58,280 nucleotides of DNA from an uncultured Alphaproteobacteria bacterium (GCA_902586695.1 CACIIL010000005.1:1-58280); one strand, 5' to 3'. Shown: positions 9,257 through 17,097, counted from the first letter of the stretch. The notes: generated by a model not told the origin, from the letters alone. Numbers and translations are program-made.

Positions 9257-9763
9257 TTAGTCCTCTGTAGGCTTACCAGTTTCAGTAGAAAACTCTTCGT
9301 TATTTTCATCTGGATCATCTTGTTTATAAGATATTTCTCCTATTGTTGATTCTGAGCTATCATTAGAGTCAACTTCTAAAGAATCAACTTTAACTTTAAC
9401 TTCATCTTCGTCTTCAACTTTAACCTCATCTTCAACTTCAACTTTAACTTTATCTTCAACTTCATCTTCAACTTCACCATCAGAACTGCTATCTTGTGAA
9501 TCAATATTTTCAATTGTTAGATCTTCCTCACTTTGTAAAGAAACAGTTTGATATTCTTCAATTAAATTATTTTTCATATCATCAATAGCGATTGATTCAT
9601 CTGCAATTTCTCTTAATGCAATTACGGTATTTTTATCATTATCTTTTTCAACTGTTGGATTTTCTCCTGAATGGAGTTTTCTTGCCCTATTAGATGCTAC
9701 AAGAACAAGCTCAAATCTACTTTCAAATTTATCAATACAATCTTCAACTGTTATACGTGCCAT
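9257..9763 (-). CDS. rpoZ: RNA polymerase omega subunit with acidic repeat tail
   Basis: The first 65 residues are a normal omega subunit: [20 protein letters not shown], then VASNRARKL and [13 protein letters not shown]. Omega stabilises the beta' subunit. Beyond this the protein continues for about 100 residues, roughly doubling the usual length. The tail contains a low-complexity block of alternating acidic residues, valine and occasional lysine (about residues 95-130: [14 protein letters not shown] and similar) and ends in Asp/Glu/Ser-rich sequence. The block is encoded by tandem hexamers. The tail is likely disordered. The gene lies between smpB and relA on the minus strand. Confidence 0.9.
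   Translation of the reverse strand: MARITVEDCIDKFESRFELVLVASNRARKLHSGENPTVEKDNDKNTVIALREIADESIAIDDMKNNLIEEYQTVSLQSEEDLTIENIDSQDSSSDGEVEDEVEDKVKVEVEDEVKVEDEDEVKVKVDSLEVDSNDSSESTIGEISYKQDDPDENNEEFSTETGKPTED
9385..9477 (-). repeat. rpoZ: Tandem hexanucleotide repeat inside rpoZ
   Basis: On the plus strand this tract is an imperfect array of six-base units of the TTCAAC, TTTAAC and TTCATC type. On the minus strand it encodes Val-Glu, Val-Lys and Asp-Glu dipeptides. Because the unit is a multiple of three, gain or loss of copies would keep the frame and only change the length of the acidic tail. Confidence 0.75.
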
Positions 9764-9807
9764 AGGATGAGGCTTATAGATATAGCCATTAAAAAAGTAA
9801 ACAAAAA

Positions 9808-10254
9808 TTAACTATTTTTAAGTAATCTTAGTTTATTTTTGTTCCAATCCTTCAGTTTTTGACTTTCCCTTTTGTCATATTTCTTTTTGCCCTTTCCTAT
9901 TCCAATGTTTAATTTAACCAAACCCTTCTCATTAAAATACAAATTAATTGGAACAATAGAAAAACCATCTTTTTTAACTGAGCCTAAAATTTTATTTAAT
10001 TCTTTTTTTTTAATTAATAATTTACGATTTCTGGTTTGATTATTATTTTTATCACTCGATAATCCATATTTTTTTATAAAGTAATTACAAAGCCATAATT
10101 CATTTCCTTTATCATCAACATATGATTCTTTGATTGATGAAGAGTTAACTCTTAGAGATTTAACCTCGGATCCAGTAAGTACTAAACCAGCATCAAACTT
10201 AAGTGAAATTTCATAATCATAAGTTGCCCTCCTATTAGTGGCTATTATTTTCAT
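9808..10254 (-). CDS. smpB: SsrA-binding protein SmpB
   Basis: A 148-residue tmRNA-binding protein that rescues stalled ribosomes by trans-translation. Family motifs are [10 protein letters not shown] at the N-terminus, [13 protein letters not shown] at about 24-36, the central [17 protein letters not shown] and the basic tail [17 protein letters not shown]. Length is typical (about 150-160). It follows dapA by one base and is separated from rpoZ by 44 bases. The tmRNA gene itself is not in this window. Confidence 0.95.
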   Translation of the reverse strand: MKIIATNRRATYDYEISLKFDAGLVLTGSEVKSLRVNSSSIKESYVDDKGNELWLCNYFIKKYGLSSDKNNNQTRNRKLLIKKKELNKILGSVKKDGFSIVPINLYFNEKGLVKLNIGIGKGKKKYDKRESQKLKDWNKNKLRLLKNS

Positions 10255-10255
10255 T

Positions 10256-11128
10256 TTAAATTAAAGAAAGTTCTTTTAAGCAATCAGTTACAATTTTTTT
10301 GGTATTATCATTAATATCTACTAGTGGTAATCTTGTTTCACTTGAACATAAGCCAAGAAGAGATGCGGCATATTTTACTGGACCTGGACTAGATTCGAGG
10401 AAAAGAGAATTATGGAGTTTTGCAAGTTTTAAATTTATTTCTTGAGCTTTATTTATATTGTTGCTTCTCCATGCATGATGCATTTCTGCACATAATTTAG
10501 GTGCAACATTTGCCGTAACAGATATACACCCATGTCCTCCCTGTGCAAGAAATGCCATTGCAGTACCATCCTCACCAGATAAGAAGCAGAAATCATTGGA
10601 CATATTTGCAGCAGTAAGAAGAGGTCTAAATAAATCATTAGTTGCATCTTTAACACCAATAATATTTTCAATTTTAGATAACTCAATCATTGTATCTATA
10701 GACATGTCTACAACTGATCTACCAGGAATATTATAAATTATAATTGGTATTTTTACTGATTTAGCTATTGAATAAAAATGAGCGTATAAACCTTTTTGAG
10801 TAGGCTTATTGTAATAAGGAGTAACTACCAAAGCAGCATCTGCTCCAATACTTTCGGCATGTTTTGTATAATCTATTGCCTCAGCTGTATTATTAGATCC
10901 AGTTCCAGCAATAATAGGTACTCTTTTATCATTTATTTTTATTGTCTCTTCAATAATTTTTTTATGCTCATCATTTGATAAGGTTGGTGACTCACCTGTT
11001 GTTCCACATGGAACTAATCCATTTGATCCATTTTCAATTAGATGATTTAGAATTTTTGACAAAGATTCATAATCTACTTTTTGATTATTAAATGGTGTTA
11101 ATACTGCGGGTATACTTCCAAAAAACAT
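10256..11128 (-). CDS. dapA: 4-hydroxy-tetrahydrodipicolinate synthase
   Basis: An aldolase-type TIM barrel that condenses pyruvate with aspartate semialdehyde in lysine and diaminopimelate synthesis. The start is placed at the ATG at 11128 (MFFGSIPAVLTPF), 290 residues. A longer frame to 11197 would run through the tRNA-Ser gene and is rejected. Motifs are GTTGESPTLS, VVTPYYNKPTQ, the tyrosine region IIYNIPGRSV, and the Schiff-base lysine in ENIIGVKDATND. The start lies 9 bases downstream of the tRNA 3' end, so both may share the tRNA promoter. Confidence 0.94.
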   Translation of the reverse strand: MFFGSIPAVLTPFNNQKVDYESLSKILNHLIENGSNGLVPCGTTGESPTLSNDEHKKIIEETIKINDKRVPIIAGTGSNNTAEAIDYTKHAESIGADAALVVTPYYNKPTQKGLYAHFYSIAKSVKIPIIIYNIPGRSVVDMSIDTMIELSKIENIIGVKDATNDLFRPLLTAANMSNDFCFLSGEDGTAMAFLAQGGHGCISVTANVAPKLCAEMHHAWRSNNINKAQEINLKLAKLHNSLFLESSPGPVKYAASLLGLCSSETRLPLVDINDNTKKIVTDCLKELSLI

Positions 11129-11137
11129 ATTATATTC

Positions 11138-11229
11138 TGGCGGAGAGAGAGGGATTCGAACCCTCGGAAGGGGTTGCCCCCTTCGCAGGTTTAGCAAACC
11201 TGTGGTTTAAGCCACTCACCCATCTCTCC
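11138..11229 (-). tRNA. tRNA-Ser (anticodon GCU), CCA encoded
   Basis: Reading the minus strand from 11229, a seven-base acceptor stem GGAGAGA pairs with TCTCTCC ending at 11142. The anticodon loop TTGCTAA is flanked by CAGGT/ACCTG, giving anticodon GCT for serine AGC/AGU codons. The long variable arm (an AAGGGG/CCCCTT hairpin) is typical of tRNA-Ser. The T arm has GGGTTCGAATCCC. The discriminator is G at 11141, and a genomically encoded CCA occupies 11140-11138. Confidence 0.95.
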
Positions 11230-11249
11230 TTTTTAAGTTTCATATAACC

Positions 11250-11278
11250 TTAATAGTCAAATGTACTTAGAAACTCAA
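11250..11278 (-). promoter_or_regulatory. Predicted promoter of tRNA-Ser (and possibly dapA)
   Basis: On the minus strand a -35-like TTGAGT (11278-11273) is followed after 17 bases by a -10-like TATTAA (11255-11250). The predicted transcript would start about 15-20 bases before the mature tRNA 5' end at 11229. Spacing is ideal for sigma-70, but in DNA this AT-rich chance matches are common. Confidence 0.4.
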
Positions 11279-11342
11279 CAATATTCATTAATATTTAAAA
11301 TATGTTGAGGATTTTTTTAATTTATGAATATAAATGATAAAT

Positions 11343-11681
11343 ATGAAAAGATTAATTAAAAGATTTTGGCTTGGAGAAATTGCTTTATGGAGATCTTATT
11401 GGTTAGTTGGAGAGTTATTAAATGCACTTTTTATATTAGCAATATTCAATTTTGAAATATACCTTTTTGGAAATAATCAAGTTTCAAGCTCTTTACTATT
11501 TTTAAATTTTAGTAATTTTAGTTTACTATCGAAACTTATATTAATTATTTGGACTGTATTTATAACTGTAGGAATTTGGAGAGCGGCAGAAAATTATAAA
11601 GGTACTATTATTTGGATAGTCGCAACCTTTCTTTTTCTATCTTATAGAATTTTTACTTTAAGATTAATTTTTTTTGGATAA
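11343..11681 (+). CDS. Small integral membrane protein of unknown function
   Basis: A protein of about 112 residues that starts best at the ATG at 11343 (MKRLIKRFWLGE); another ATG at 11334 adds three residues. It has a basic N-terminus and three hydrophobic segments at roughly residues 20-42, 59-79 and 87-104. The loop GIWRAAENYKG between the second and third segments and the N-terminal FWLGEIALWRSYW are the most distinctive parts. I do not recognise a named family. It stands alone on the plus strand between the divergent tRNA-Ser and convergent gatB, overlapping the gatB 3' end by 18 bases. Codon use resembles its neighbours. Confidence 0.7.
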   Translation: MKRLIKRFWLGEIALWRSYWLVGELLNALFILAIFNFEIYLFGNNQVSSSLLFLNFSNFSLLSKLILIIWTVFITVGIWRAAENYKGTIIWIVATFLFLSYRIFTLRLIFFG

Positions 11682-13142
11682 TTTAGCTTTTAATATTTCA
11701 TTTAAAATTTTAGGATTAGCTTTGCCTTTGCTTTTTTTCATAGACTCACCTACAAAAAAACCTAATAATTTATCTTTACCTGATAAATATTGTTCAACCA
11801 TTTTTTGATTTTCTTCTAAAACTTCCTTAACTATATCTTCAATTTCATTAGTATTGGTTAGTTGTTTTAATCCTTTTTTATCAATTATAGTTTCAGGATC
11901 TCTTTTTGTATTATACATATCTATCAAAACATCTTTAGCAATTTTTCCTGAAATAACATCTTCAAGAATCAATTTTATTAATCTGCCTAAATATTTAGGT
12001 GTTATGGGTGATTTATTAATTTCAACATTTTTTTCATTTAGAATTGAAAATAATTCTGATGTTATCCAATTTACAACAATTTTTGATGAATTTTTTAAAG
12101 ATTTATCGGTATTAATAACATCATCAAAATAATCTGATACATATTTATCAGCAGTTAAAACTGATGCATCATAATTTGATAAATTATATTCATTGACATA
12201 TCTTTTTTTTCTATCATCAGGTAGTTCAGTAATTGAGCTTTTTAATTTATCTATTTCTCTTTGAGAAATATCTAGAGGTAATAAATCTGGATCTGGAAAA
12301 TATCTATAATCATGTGCTTCTTCTTTGCTACGCATAGGTCTCGTTTTGCCATTAGATGTATTAAATAAAAGAGTATTCTGCTCAATAGTTCCTCCTTCTT
12401 CAAGAATTTCTATTTGCCTTTTAGCTTCATAATTAATTGCTTGTTTAATAAATTTAATTGAATTTAAATTTTTAATTTCACATCTTGTGCCATAATCATC
12501 TCCTGGTTTTCTTACTGAAATATTTACATCAGCTCTAAGAGATCCTTCCTGCATATTTCCATCACAGGTATCTAAGTACATCAAAATTGATCTTATTTTA
12601 TTGATATACAAACCCGCTTCATCTGCACTTCTAATATCAGGCTCACTTACAATTTCCATCAAAGCAACTCCTGATCTATTTAAATCAACGTATGTTTTAG
12701 TAGGATTTTGATCATGGAGACTTTTTCCAGCATCTTGCTCTAAATGCAATCTAACAATTCTAATATCTTTTGAATTTCCATCCTTAAAATCAATAGTAAC
12801 TTTACCCTCACCAACAATTGGATACTTATATTGACTGATTTGATAACCTTGAGGTAAATCAGCATAAAAATAATTCTTTCGATCAAAAACAGAATAGTTG
12901 TTTATTTTTGCATTCAAACCAATACCTGTCCTCACTGCTTGCTCAATACAATACTGATTAATTACTGGAAGCATTCCTGGCATAGCCGCATCTACAAGTG
13001 ATACTTGACTATTTGGTTTTGATCCAAATGCAGTTGATGAATTACTAAATAATTTTGATTTAGATTTTACTTGAGCATGTATTTCCAAACCAATTATAGT
13101 TTCCCATTCAAACTTATTACCTTTAATTAAATTATTATTCAT
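11664..13142 (-). CDS. gatB: Aspartyl/glutamyl-tRNA(Asn/Gln) amidotransferase subunit B
   Basis: The 492-residue subunit binds misacylated Glu-tRNA(Gln) or Asp-tRNA(Asn) and, with GatA and GatC, converts the amino acid to the amide. Recognisable parts are ETIIGLEIHAQVKSKSKLF near the N-terminus, YFYADLPQGYQISQ, VRLHLEQDAGKSLHD, DLNRSGVALMEIVSEPD and MRSKEEAHDYRYFPDPDL. The C-terminal YqeY-like tail ends in KANPKILNEILKAKL. It starts 8 bases inside the gatA 3' end, in the gatCAB cluster. Confidence 0.96.
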   Translation of the reverse strand: MNNNLIKGNKFEWETIIGLEIHAQVKSKSKLFSNSSTAFGSKPNSQVSLVDAAMPGMLPVINQYCIEQAVRTGIGLNAKINNYSVFDRKNYFYADLPQGYQISQYKYPIVGEGKVTIDFKDGNSKDIRIVRLHLEQDAGKSLHDQNPTKTYVDLNRSGVALMEIVSEPDIRSADEAGLYINKIRSILMYLDTCDGNMQEGSLRADVNISVRKPGDDYGTRCEIKNLNSIKFIKQAINYEAKRQIEILEEGGTIEQNTLLFNTSNGKTRPMRSKEEAHDYRYFPDPDLLPLDISQREIDKLKSSITELPDDRKKRYVNEYNLSNYDASVLTADKYVSDYFDDVINTDKSLKNSSKIVVNWITSELFSILNEKNVEINKSPITPKYLGRLIKLILEDVISGKIAKDVLIDMYNTKRDPETIIDKKGLKQLTNTNEIEDIVKEVLEENQKMVEQYLSGKDKLLGFFVGESMKKSKGKANPKILNEILKAKLSKKN

Positions 13143-14559
13143 AATCTTTTTCTAAAGCAAAAGCTGCATTGAAAATTTCTTGTTCGTTATAATGTTTGCC
13201 TAAGATTTGAATACCTAAAGGCAATCCTTTTTTATCAGAACCATAGGGAATAGAAATTCCAGGTATACCTGCTAATGAAGCAGGAACAGTAAATACATCA
13301 TTTAGATACATTTTTATTGGATCATCTTGTTTTTCATTTAATGGAAATGCTGCACTTGGTGCTGTTGGTGTTAAAATAAAATCACATTCAGAAAATCTAT
13401 TAACAAAATCATTTGCAATCAATTTTCTAACTTTTTGTGCTTTAATATAATATGCATCATAATAACCTGCAGATAAAACGTAAGTACCAATTAAAATTCT
13501 TCTTTTAACTTCTTTGCCAAACCCTTCACTTCGTGTTAATTCATACATCTCATCTAAACTATTTGAGTCATCAGCTCTAAATCCATATTTTACTCCATCA
13601 TATCTAGCTAAATTTGAAGATGCTTCAGCAGGAGCAATAATATAATAAGTTGGTAAAGCATACTTTGTATGAGGAAGAGATATTTTTTTTATTATTGCAC
13701 CTTTTTTTTCTAATGATTTTATAGCATCTTCCCAAACTTGATTAATTTCATCAGATATTCCATCAACAGCATACTCTTTTGGAATGCCAATAATCTTTCC
13801 AGACATATCAGCATTTAATTCTTTAGAAAAATTTGGAATTTTAACATTTGAACTCGTGCTATCTCTTTGATCATAGCCAGCCATTTCTTCTAATAAAATT
13901 GAAGAGTCAGTAACATTTTTAGAAAAGACCCCCGCTTGATCAAGACTTGACGCAAAAGCAGCAATTCCCCATCTAGAGCATAGACCATAAGTTGGTTTAA
14001 TTCCAACAACACCACATAAACTCGCGGGTTGTCTTATCGATCCTCCAGTATCAGTACCCGTAGCTCCTAAGCATAAATCTGCAGCAACTGCTGCAGCTGA
14101 ACCACCTGAAGATCCTCCTGGTGCTAGGGGAATATCTTTTTCTGATAAAGGATTTATCGTATTTCCAAAATAGCTAGTATTAGTAGCAGAACCCATTGCA
14201 AATTCATCGAGATTTGTTTTACCTACAAACATCGCACCCATATCTACTAATCTTTGAGTAACAAATGATTCATATGTAGGATGGAAGTTTTCTAAAATTT
14301 TTGATGCTGCTGTTGTTGGCATGTTTTTTGTGCAAAAAAGATCTTTTACAGCTATTGGAATTGCCTTTAATTTTTTTTCGTTAGAAAAATTTTCAATATT
14401 CTTAACTTGTTCATAAATTTTATCTTCATTAAAATAAATAAATATATTTAAATCTTTTTTTTCTTTTATCTTTTTTATATATGTGTCAGCAATTTCTTTT
14501 ACAGAAATTTTTTTATCATTCAGTAATGATTGTAATTCTGAAATTGATTTAAATTCCAT
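13135..14559 (-). CDS. gatA: Aspartyl/glutamyl-tRNA(Asn/Gln) amidotransferase subunit A
   Basis: The 474-residue amidase subunit releases ammonia from glutamine for the GatCAB complex. It carries the amidase signature catalytic triad: the lysine in PIAVKDLFCT, and the serines in APGGSSGGSAAAVAA and TDTGGSIRQPAS. The C-terminal region FTVPASLAGIPGISIPYG is also typical. Length is normal. It lies between gatC and gatB. A GatCAB system usually implies that GlnRS, AsnRS or both are missing, and a single gltX is in this window at 50320. Confidence 0.96.
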   Translation of the reverse strand: MEFKSISELQSLLNDKKISVKEIADTYIKKIKEKKDLNIFIYFNEDKIYEQVKNIENFSNEKKLKAIPIAVKDLFCTKNMPTTAASKILENFHPTYESFVTQRLVDMGAMFVGKTNLDEFAMGSATNTSYFGNTINPLSEKDIPLAPGGSSGGSAAAVAADLCLGATGTDTGGSIRQPASLCGVVGIKPTYGLCSRWGIAAFASSLDQAGVFSKNVTDSSILLEEMAGYDQRDSTSSNVKIPNFSKELNADMSGKIIGIPKEYAVDGISDEINQVWEDAIKSLEKKGAIIKKISLPHTKYALPTYYIIAPAEASSNLARYDGVKYGFRADDSNSLDEMYELTRSEGFGKEVKRRILIGTYVLSAGYYDAYYIKAQKVRKLIANDFVNRFSECDFILTPTAPSAAFPLNEKQDDPIKMYLNDVFTVPASLAGIPGISIPYGSDKKGLPLGIQILGKHYNEQEIFNAAFALEKDYE

Positions 14560-14846
14560 TACTCTACAACCTTTGGAACAGCAAAATAACCTTCTAATTT
14601 ATCAGGACTGTTTTGTAAGATTTCATCTGATGAATTAATATCCTCTGCCTGATCTTTTCTTTTTGGAAGGCTAGAAGATGAAATATTAGCCAATGGCTCT
14701 ATCTTGTCTGTATCAACTTCATTTAATTGCTCAACCCAGTCTAAAATAGAATTCATATCCTTTAATAAATCTTTAGACTCTTGCTCAGATAGCTTAATTC
14801 TAGCAAGTTTTGCAATTTTATTTATTGTATTTGTATCTAACTTCAA
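14559..14846 (-). CDS. gatC: Aspartyl/glutamyl-tRNA(Asn/Gln) amidotransferase subunit C
   Basis: The small GatC subunit links GatA and GatB. The conserved core begins DTNTINKIAKLARIKLSEQE and ends in PDKLEGYFAVPKVVE, the usual C-terminus. I choose the TTG at 14846 as start (95 residues): it gives the family length and is preceded by GGAG (14859-14856) at 9 bases. The upstream ATG at 14906 would add 20 unrelated residues and run into the divergent ruvX. The stop overlaps the gatA start by one base. Confidence 0.88.
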   Translation of the reverse strand: MKLDTNTINKIAKLARIKLSEQESKDLLKDMNSILDWVEQLNEVDTDKIEPLANISSSSLPKRKDQAEDINSSDEILQNSPDKLEGYFAVPKVVE

Positions 14847-14851
14847 TTTAT

Positions 14852-15325
14852 ATGTCTCCAATGATTGAAAAACTAAGTAATTTATTAGAACGACTTCATA
14901 CATCACAAATTCTAGTAGGTCTAGATGTAGGTTTCAAAACAATAGGAATTGCAGTATCTGATAGCTCTTTAACTATAGCAACTCCAATTAATATAGTGAA
15001 TAGAAAAGGGACAATGAAAGATTTATTAAAAATAAAGGAATTTTTGAATGATTATAAAATTGGAGGATTTATATTGGGTTTACCCTTAAGCTTAGATAAT
15101 TCAGAAAATGAACAGACTAAAAAAATAAGGGTATTTGGTAATGAATTAAAAACTTTTTTCAAATTTCCTATTGAATTTTGGGATGAAAGATATTCATCAG
15201 ATGTAATTTTTAAAGAGATGAGAAAATCGAATTTAAGTTCAACCAAAATAAAAAAAAAGTTAGATCAGCAATCCGCAGCCTATATTCTGCAAGGATATTT
15301 AGATAGATATAGAAAATCTTTTTAA
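14852..15325 (+). CDS. ruvX: YqgF/RuvX family nuclease (pre-16S rRNA processing)
   Basis: An RNase H-fold protein related to RuvC resolvases, implicated in 5' maturation of 16S rRNA. The motif ILVGLDVGFKTIGIAVSD carries the first catalytic Asp. GFILGLPLSLDNSENEQ, then FWDERYSSDVI with the acidic pair and LDQQSAAYILQGYLD complete the fold. I start at the ATG at 14852 (MSPMIEKL, 157 residues); 14861 is an alternative. Further upstream starts would run into gatC. Only 5 bases separate the start codons of ruvX and the divergent gatC. Confidence 0.9.
   Translation: MSPMIEKLSNLLERLHTSQILVGLDVGFKTIGIAVSDSSLTIATPINIVNRKGTMKDLLKIKEFLNDYKIGGFILGLPLSLDNSENEQTKKIRVFGNELKTFFKFPIEFWDERYSSDVIFKEMRKSNLSSTKIKKKLDQQSAAYILQGYLDRYRKSF
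14856..14859 (-). promoter_or_regulatory. gatC: Ribosome binding site deciding the gatC TTG start
   Basis: GGAG on the minus strand lies 9 bases before the TTG at 14846-14844. It falls at the very start of the divergently read ruvX gene (ATG at 14852 or 14861), so the two translation start regions overlap. Confidence 0.55.
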
Positions 15326-15333
15326 AATAGTCT

Positions 15334-15360
15334 ACACATAATAACACATTATTAACACAT
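15334..15360 (+). promoter_or_regulatory. Three helically phased ACACAT repeats before pyrB
   Basis: ACACAT occurs at 15334-15339, 15344-15349 and 15355-15360, spaced 10 and 11 bases apart, so all three face the same side of the helix. The last copy touches the pyrB ATG at 15361. The repeats fill almost the whole 35-base gap between ruvX and pyrB. They look like an operator or protein-binding array. No known regulator is identified. Confidence 0.45.
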
Positions 15361-16512
15361 ATGAATTCAAAGTTTCTAAAATCTGGTCATATAAAAATAT
15401 ATAAAAGAGAAAATTCAAAATTTTGGCAAATGAAAATTAAATTGCCAAAGTTAAAAGCTATAAGATCGTCAACAGGGACAAAAATTTTGAAGTATGCAGA
15501 AAATATTGCATTAAAAAAATTTTCATCTTTGAAAAAATATAATGAAATTAAAATTAAAAATAAATCTAAAAATATATATAAAAAAATTCATTTAGTAGAA
15601 ACAGAAGATTTGAATAAAAAAGAAATAGAATTTATCTTACAAGAAGCAATTAAATTTATAAAATTTAATAAAAAAAGAATTAAAAAAAATAATTTACTTG
15701 AAGGTAGGACTGTATTTAATTTATTTTTTGAAGACTCAACAAGAACTCGTACAAGTTTTGAAGTTGCGGCAAAAAGATTAGGTGCAGATCTCATTAATGT
15801 TGCAGTAAAAGATAGCTCCATTAATAAAGGTGAAACTCTTTTAGACACAATGACAACCATTAATTCTATGAATCCTGATGTTTTAATTGTCAGACATCCT
15901 GAAGAAGGGATTAGTAAAAAAATTTCTATGAATGTAGATGCATCTGTAATAAATGCTGGAGATGGTAGTCATGAACATCCGACACAAGCTTTGTTAGATG
16001 CTTTAACAATTAAGAGCAGATTTAAAAATTTCACAAAATTAAAAATAGCAATTTGCGGTGATATTCTTCATAGTAGAGTAGCAAGATCAAATATAATAAT
16101 TTTATCCAAATTAGGTGCCAAGATTAATGTTATTGGTCCAAAAGAGTGGCTTCCACAAAATCTAAATAAGCTTCCAGTTAAAGTTTTTACTGATATGAAA
16201 AAAGGACTTAAAAATTGCAATATTGTAATGATGCTTAGAATTCAAAAAGAGAGGATTGTTGGCAAAATAATGCCAAATGAAAAGACTTATTTTAAAAAAT
16301 ATGGATTAGATTACAATAAACTTCAATATGCAAAAAAAAATGCTTTTGTAATGCACCCGGGGCCAATGAATAGAGGAGTTGAAATTGATTCTGAGCTTGC
16401 TGATGATGTTACAAGAAGTTTAATTCAAGAACAAGTTGCAATGGGTGTTGCGATACGTATGGCTTGTTTAGATATACTAATTAAAAATAGAGATAATGTC
16501 CTTAGTTACTAA
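15361..16512 (+). CDS. pyrB: Aspartate carbamoyltransferase with N-terminal extension
   Basis: The catalytic ATCase chain of pyrimidine synthesis, joining carbamoyl phosphate to aspartate. The family begins near IYKKIHLVETEDLNKKEI (about residue 70). It contains the carbamoyl-phosphate loop EDSTRTRTSFE (about 124-134), GDGSHEHPTQALLD, and the C-terminal HPGPMNRGVEIDSE. At 383 residues it is about 70 longer than usual. The extra N-terminus (IYKRENSKFWQMKIKLP followed by IRSSTGTK and AENIALKKF) resembles the small arm-binding domain of tyrosine recombinases rather than any ATCase part. A TTG near 15532 could be an alternative start without the extension. pyrC, often next in this cluster, is absent, and plsY overlaps by 17 bases. 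Confidence 0.9.
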   Translation: MNSKFLKSGHIKIYKRENSKFWQMKIKLPKLKAIRSSTGTKILKYAENIALKKFSSLKKYNEIKIKNKSKNIYKKIHLVETEDLNKKEIEFILQEAIKFIKFNKKRIKKNNLLEGRTVFNLFFEDSTRTRTSFEVAAKRLGADLINVAVKDSSINKGETLLDTMTTINSMNPDVLIVRHPEEGISKKISMNVDASVINAGDGSHEHPTQALLDALTIKSRFKNFTKLKIAICGDILHSRVARSNIIILSKLGAKINVIGPKEWLPQNLNKLPVKVFTDMKKGLKNCNIVMMLRIQKERIVGKIMPNEKTYFKKYGLDYNKLQYAKKNAFVMHPGPMNRGVEIDSELADDVTRSLIQEQVAMGVAIRMACLDILIKNRDNVLSY

Positions 16513-17097
16513 TTTTTTATTTATAACTGTCTTCTATCTTATTGGGTCAATTCCTTTTGCATTAATACTTACAAAGTTATTAGGACATGGAGATATTAGA
16601 AATATTGGCTCTGGGAATGTGGGGGCAACAAATGTTCTTCGCACCGGAAATAAGTATTTAGCATTTGCAGTACTATGTTTAGATATTACTAAAGGACTTC
16701 TACCTTTCATTATATTAAAATTGTTTTATGATATTAATACTTTGCATTCAATATTTCTATGTCACTTTGCAATACTTGGTCATATTTTTCCTATTTGGTT
16801 AAAATTTAAAGGTGGCAAAGGTGTAGCTACGTATATTGGTTTCTTAATTGGTTTAAATTTTCTTATTGGACTGTATTTTTTATTAACTTGGATTATTGTT
16901 GCTTGGATTACTAGATACTCATCGCTAAGCTCATTGGTAGCATCTTTAGTAGCTCCACTCTATTTTTTTTCGTAAATTCGAATAATTTTGTTGGTATTTT
17001 TTTACTGTATTTATTTTTTATAATATCACTAAAACACCGACAAAATGTAAAAAGATTGATAAATGGTTCAGAAAATAAAATAAAATTATCTAAGTAA
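16496..17097 (+). CDS. plsY: Acyl-phosphate glycerol-3-phosphate acyltransferase, frameshifted at a T8 tract
   Basis: A membrane enzyme that makes lysophosphatidic acid from acyl phosphate and glycerol 3-phosphate. The first frame runs from 16496 to a TAA at 16973-16975 (159 residues) and holds IGSIPFALILTKLLG, DIRNIGSGNVGATNVLRTG, LDITKG and FKGGKGVAT. It stops in APLYFFS, where the family normally continues for about 40 residues. The missing end, with a hydrophobic segment and then SLKHRQNVKRLINGSENK, is present in another frame up to a stop at 17095-17097. The switch point is the run of eight T at 16963-16970; nine T would restore one frame of about 200 residues. This could be an assembly error, a real mutation, or a slippage site. 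It overlaps the pyrB end. Confidence 0.85.

Noticed and set aside
9380-9480. CRISPR-like repeat in rpoZ
   Set aside because: The repeats are six-base tandem units inside a coding frame with no spacers.
9771-9790. Hairpin between smpB and rpoZ as a terminator
   Set aside because: The GGCT-AGCC stem has a bulge and is not followed by a T run on the transcribed (minus) strand.
11129-11197. N-terminal extension of dapA
   Set aside because: It would be translated from the tRNA-Ser gene; the ATG at 11128 gives the normal DapA start.
15361-15600. A functional integrase or prophage remnant at pyrB
   Set aside because: Only a short arm-like domain is seen. There is no core-binding or catalytic recombinase domain, no attachment repeats and no phage genes nearby.
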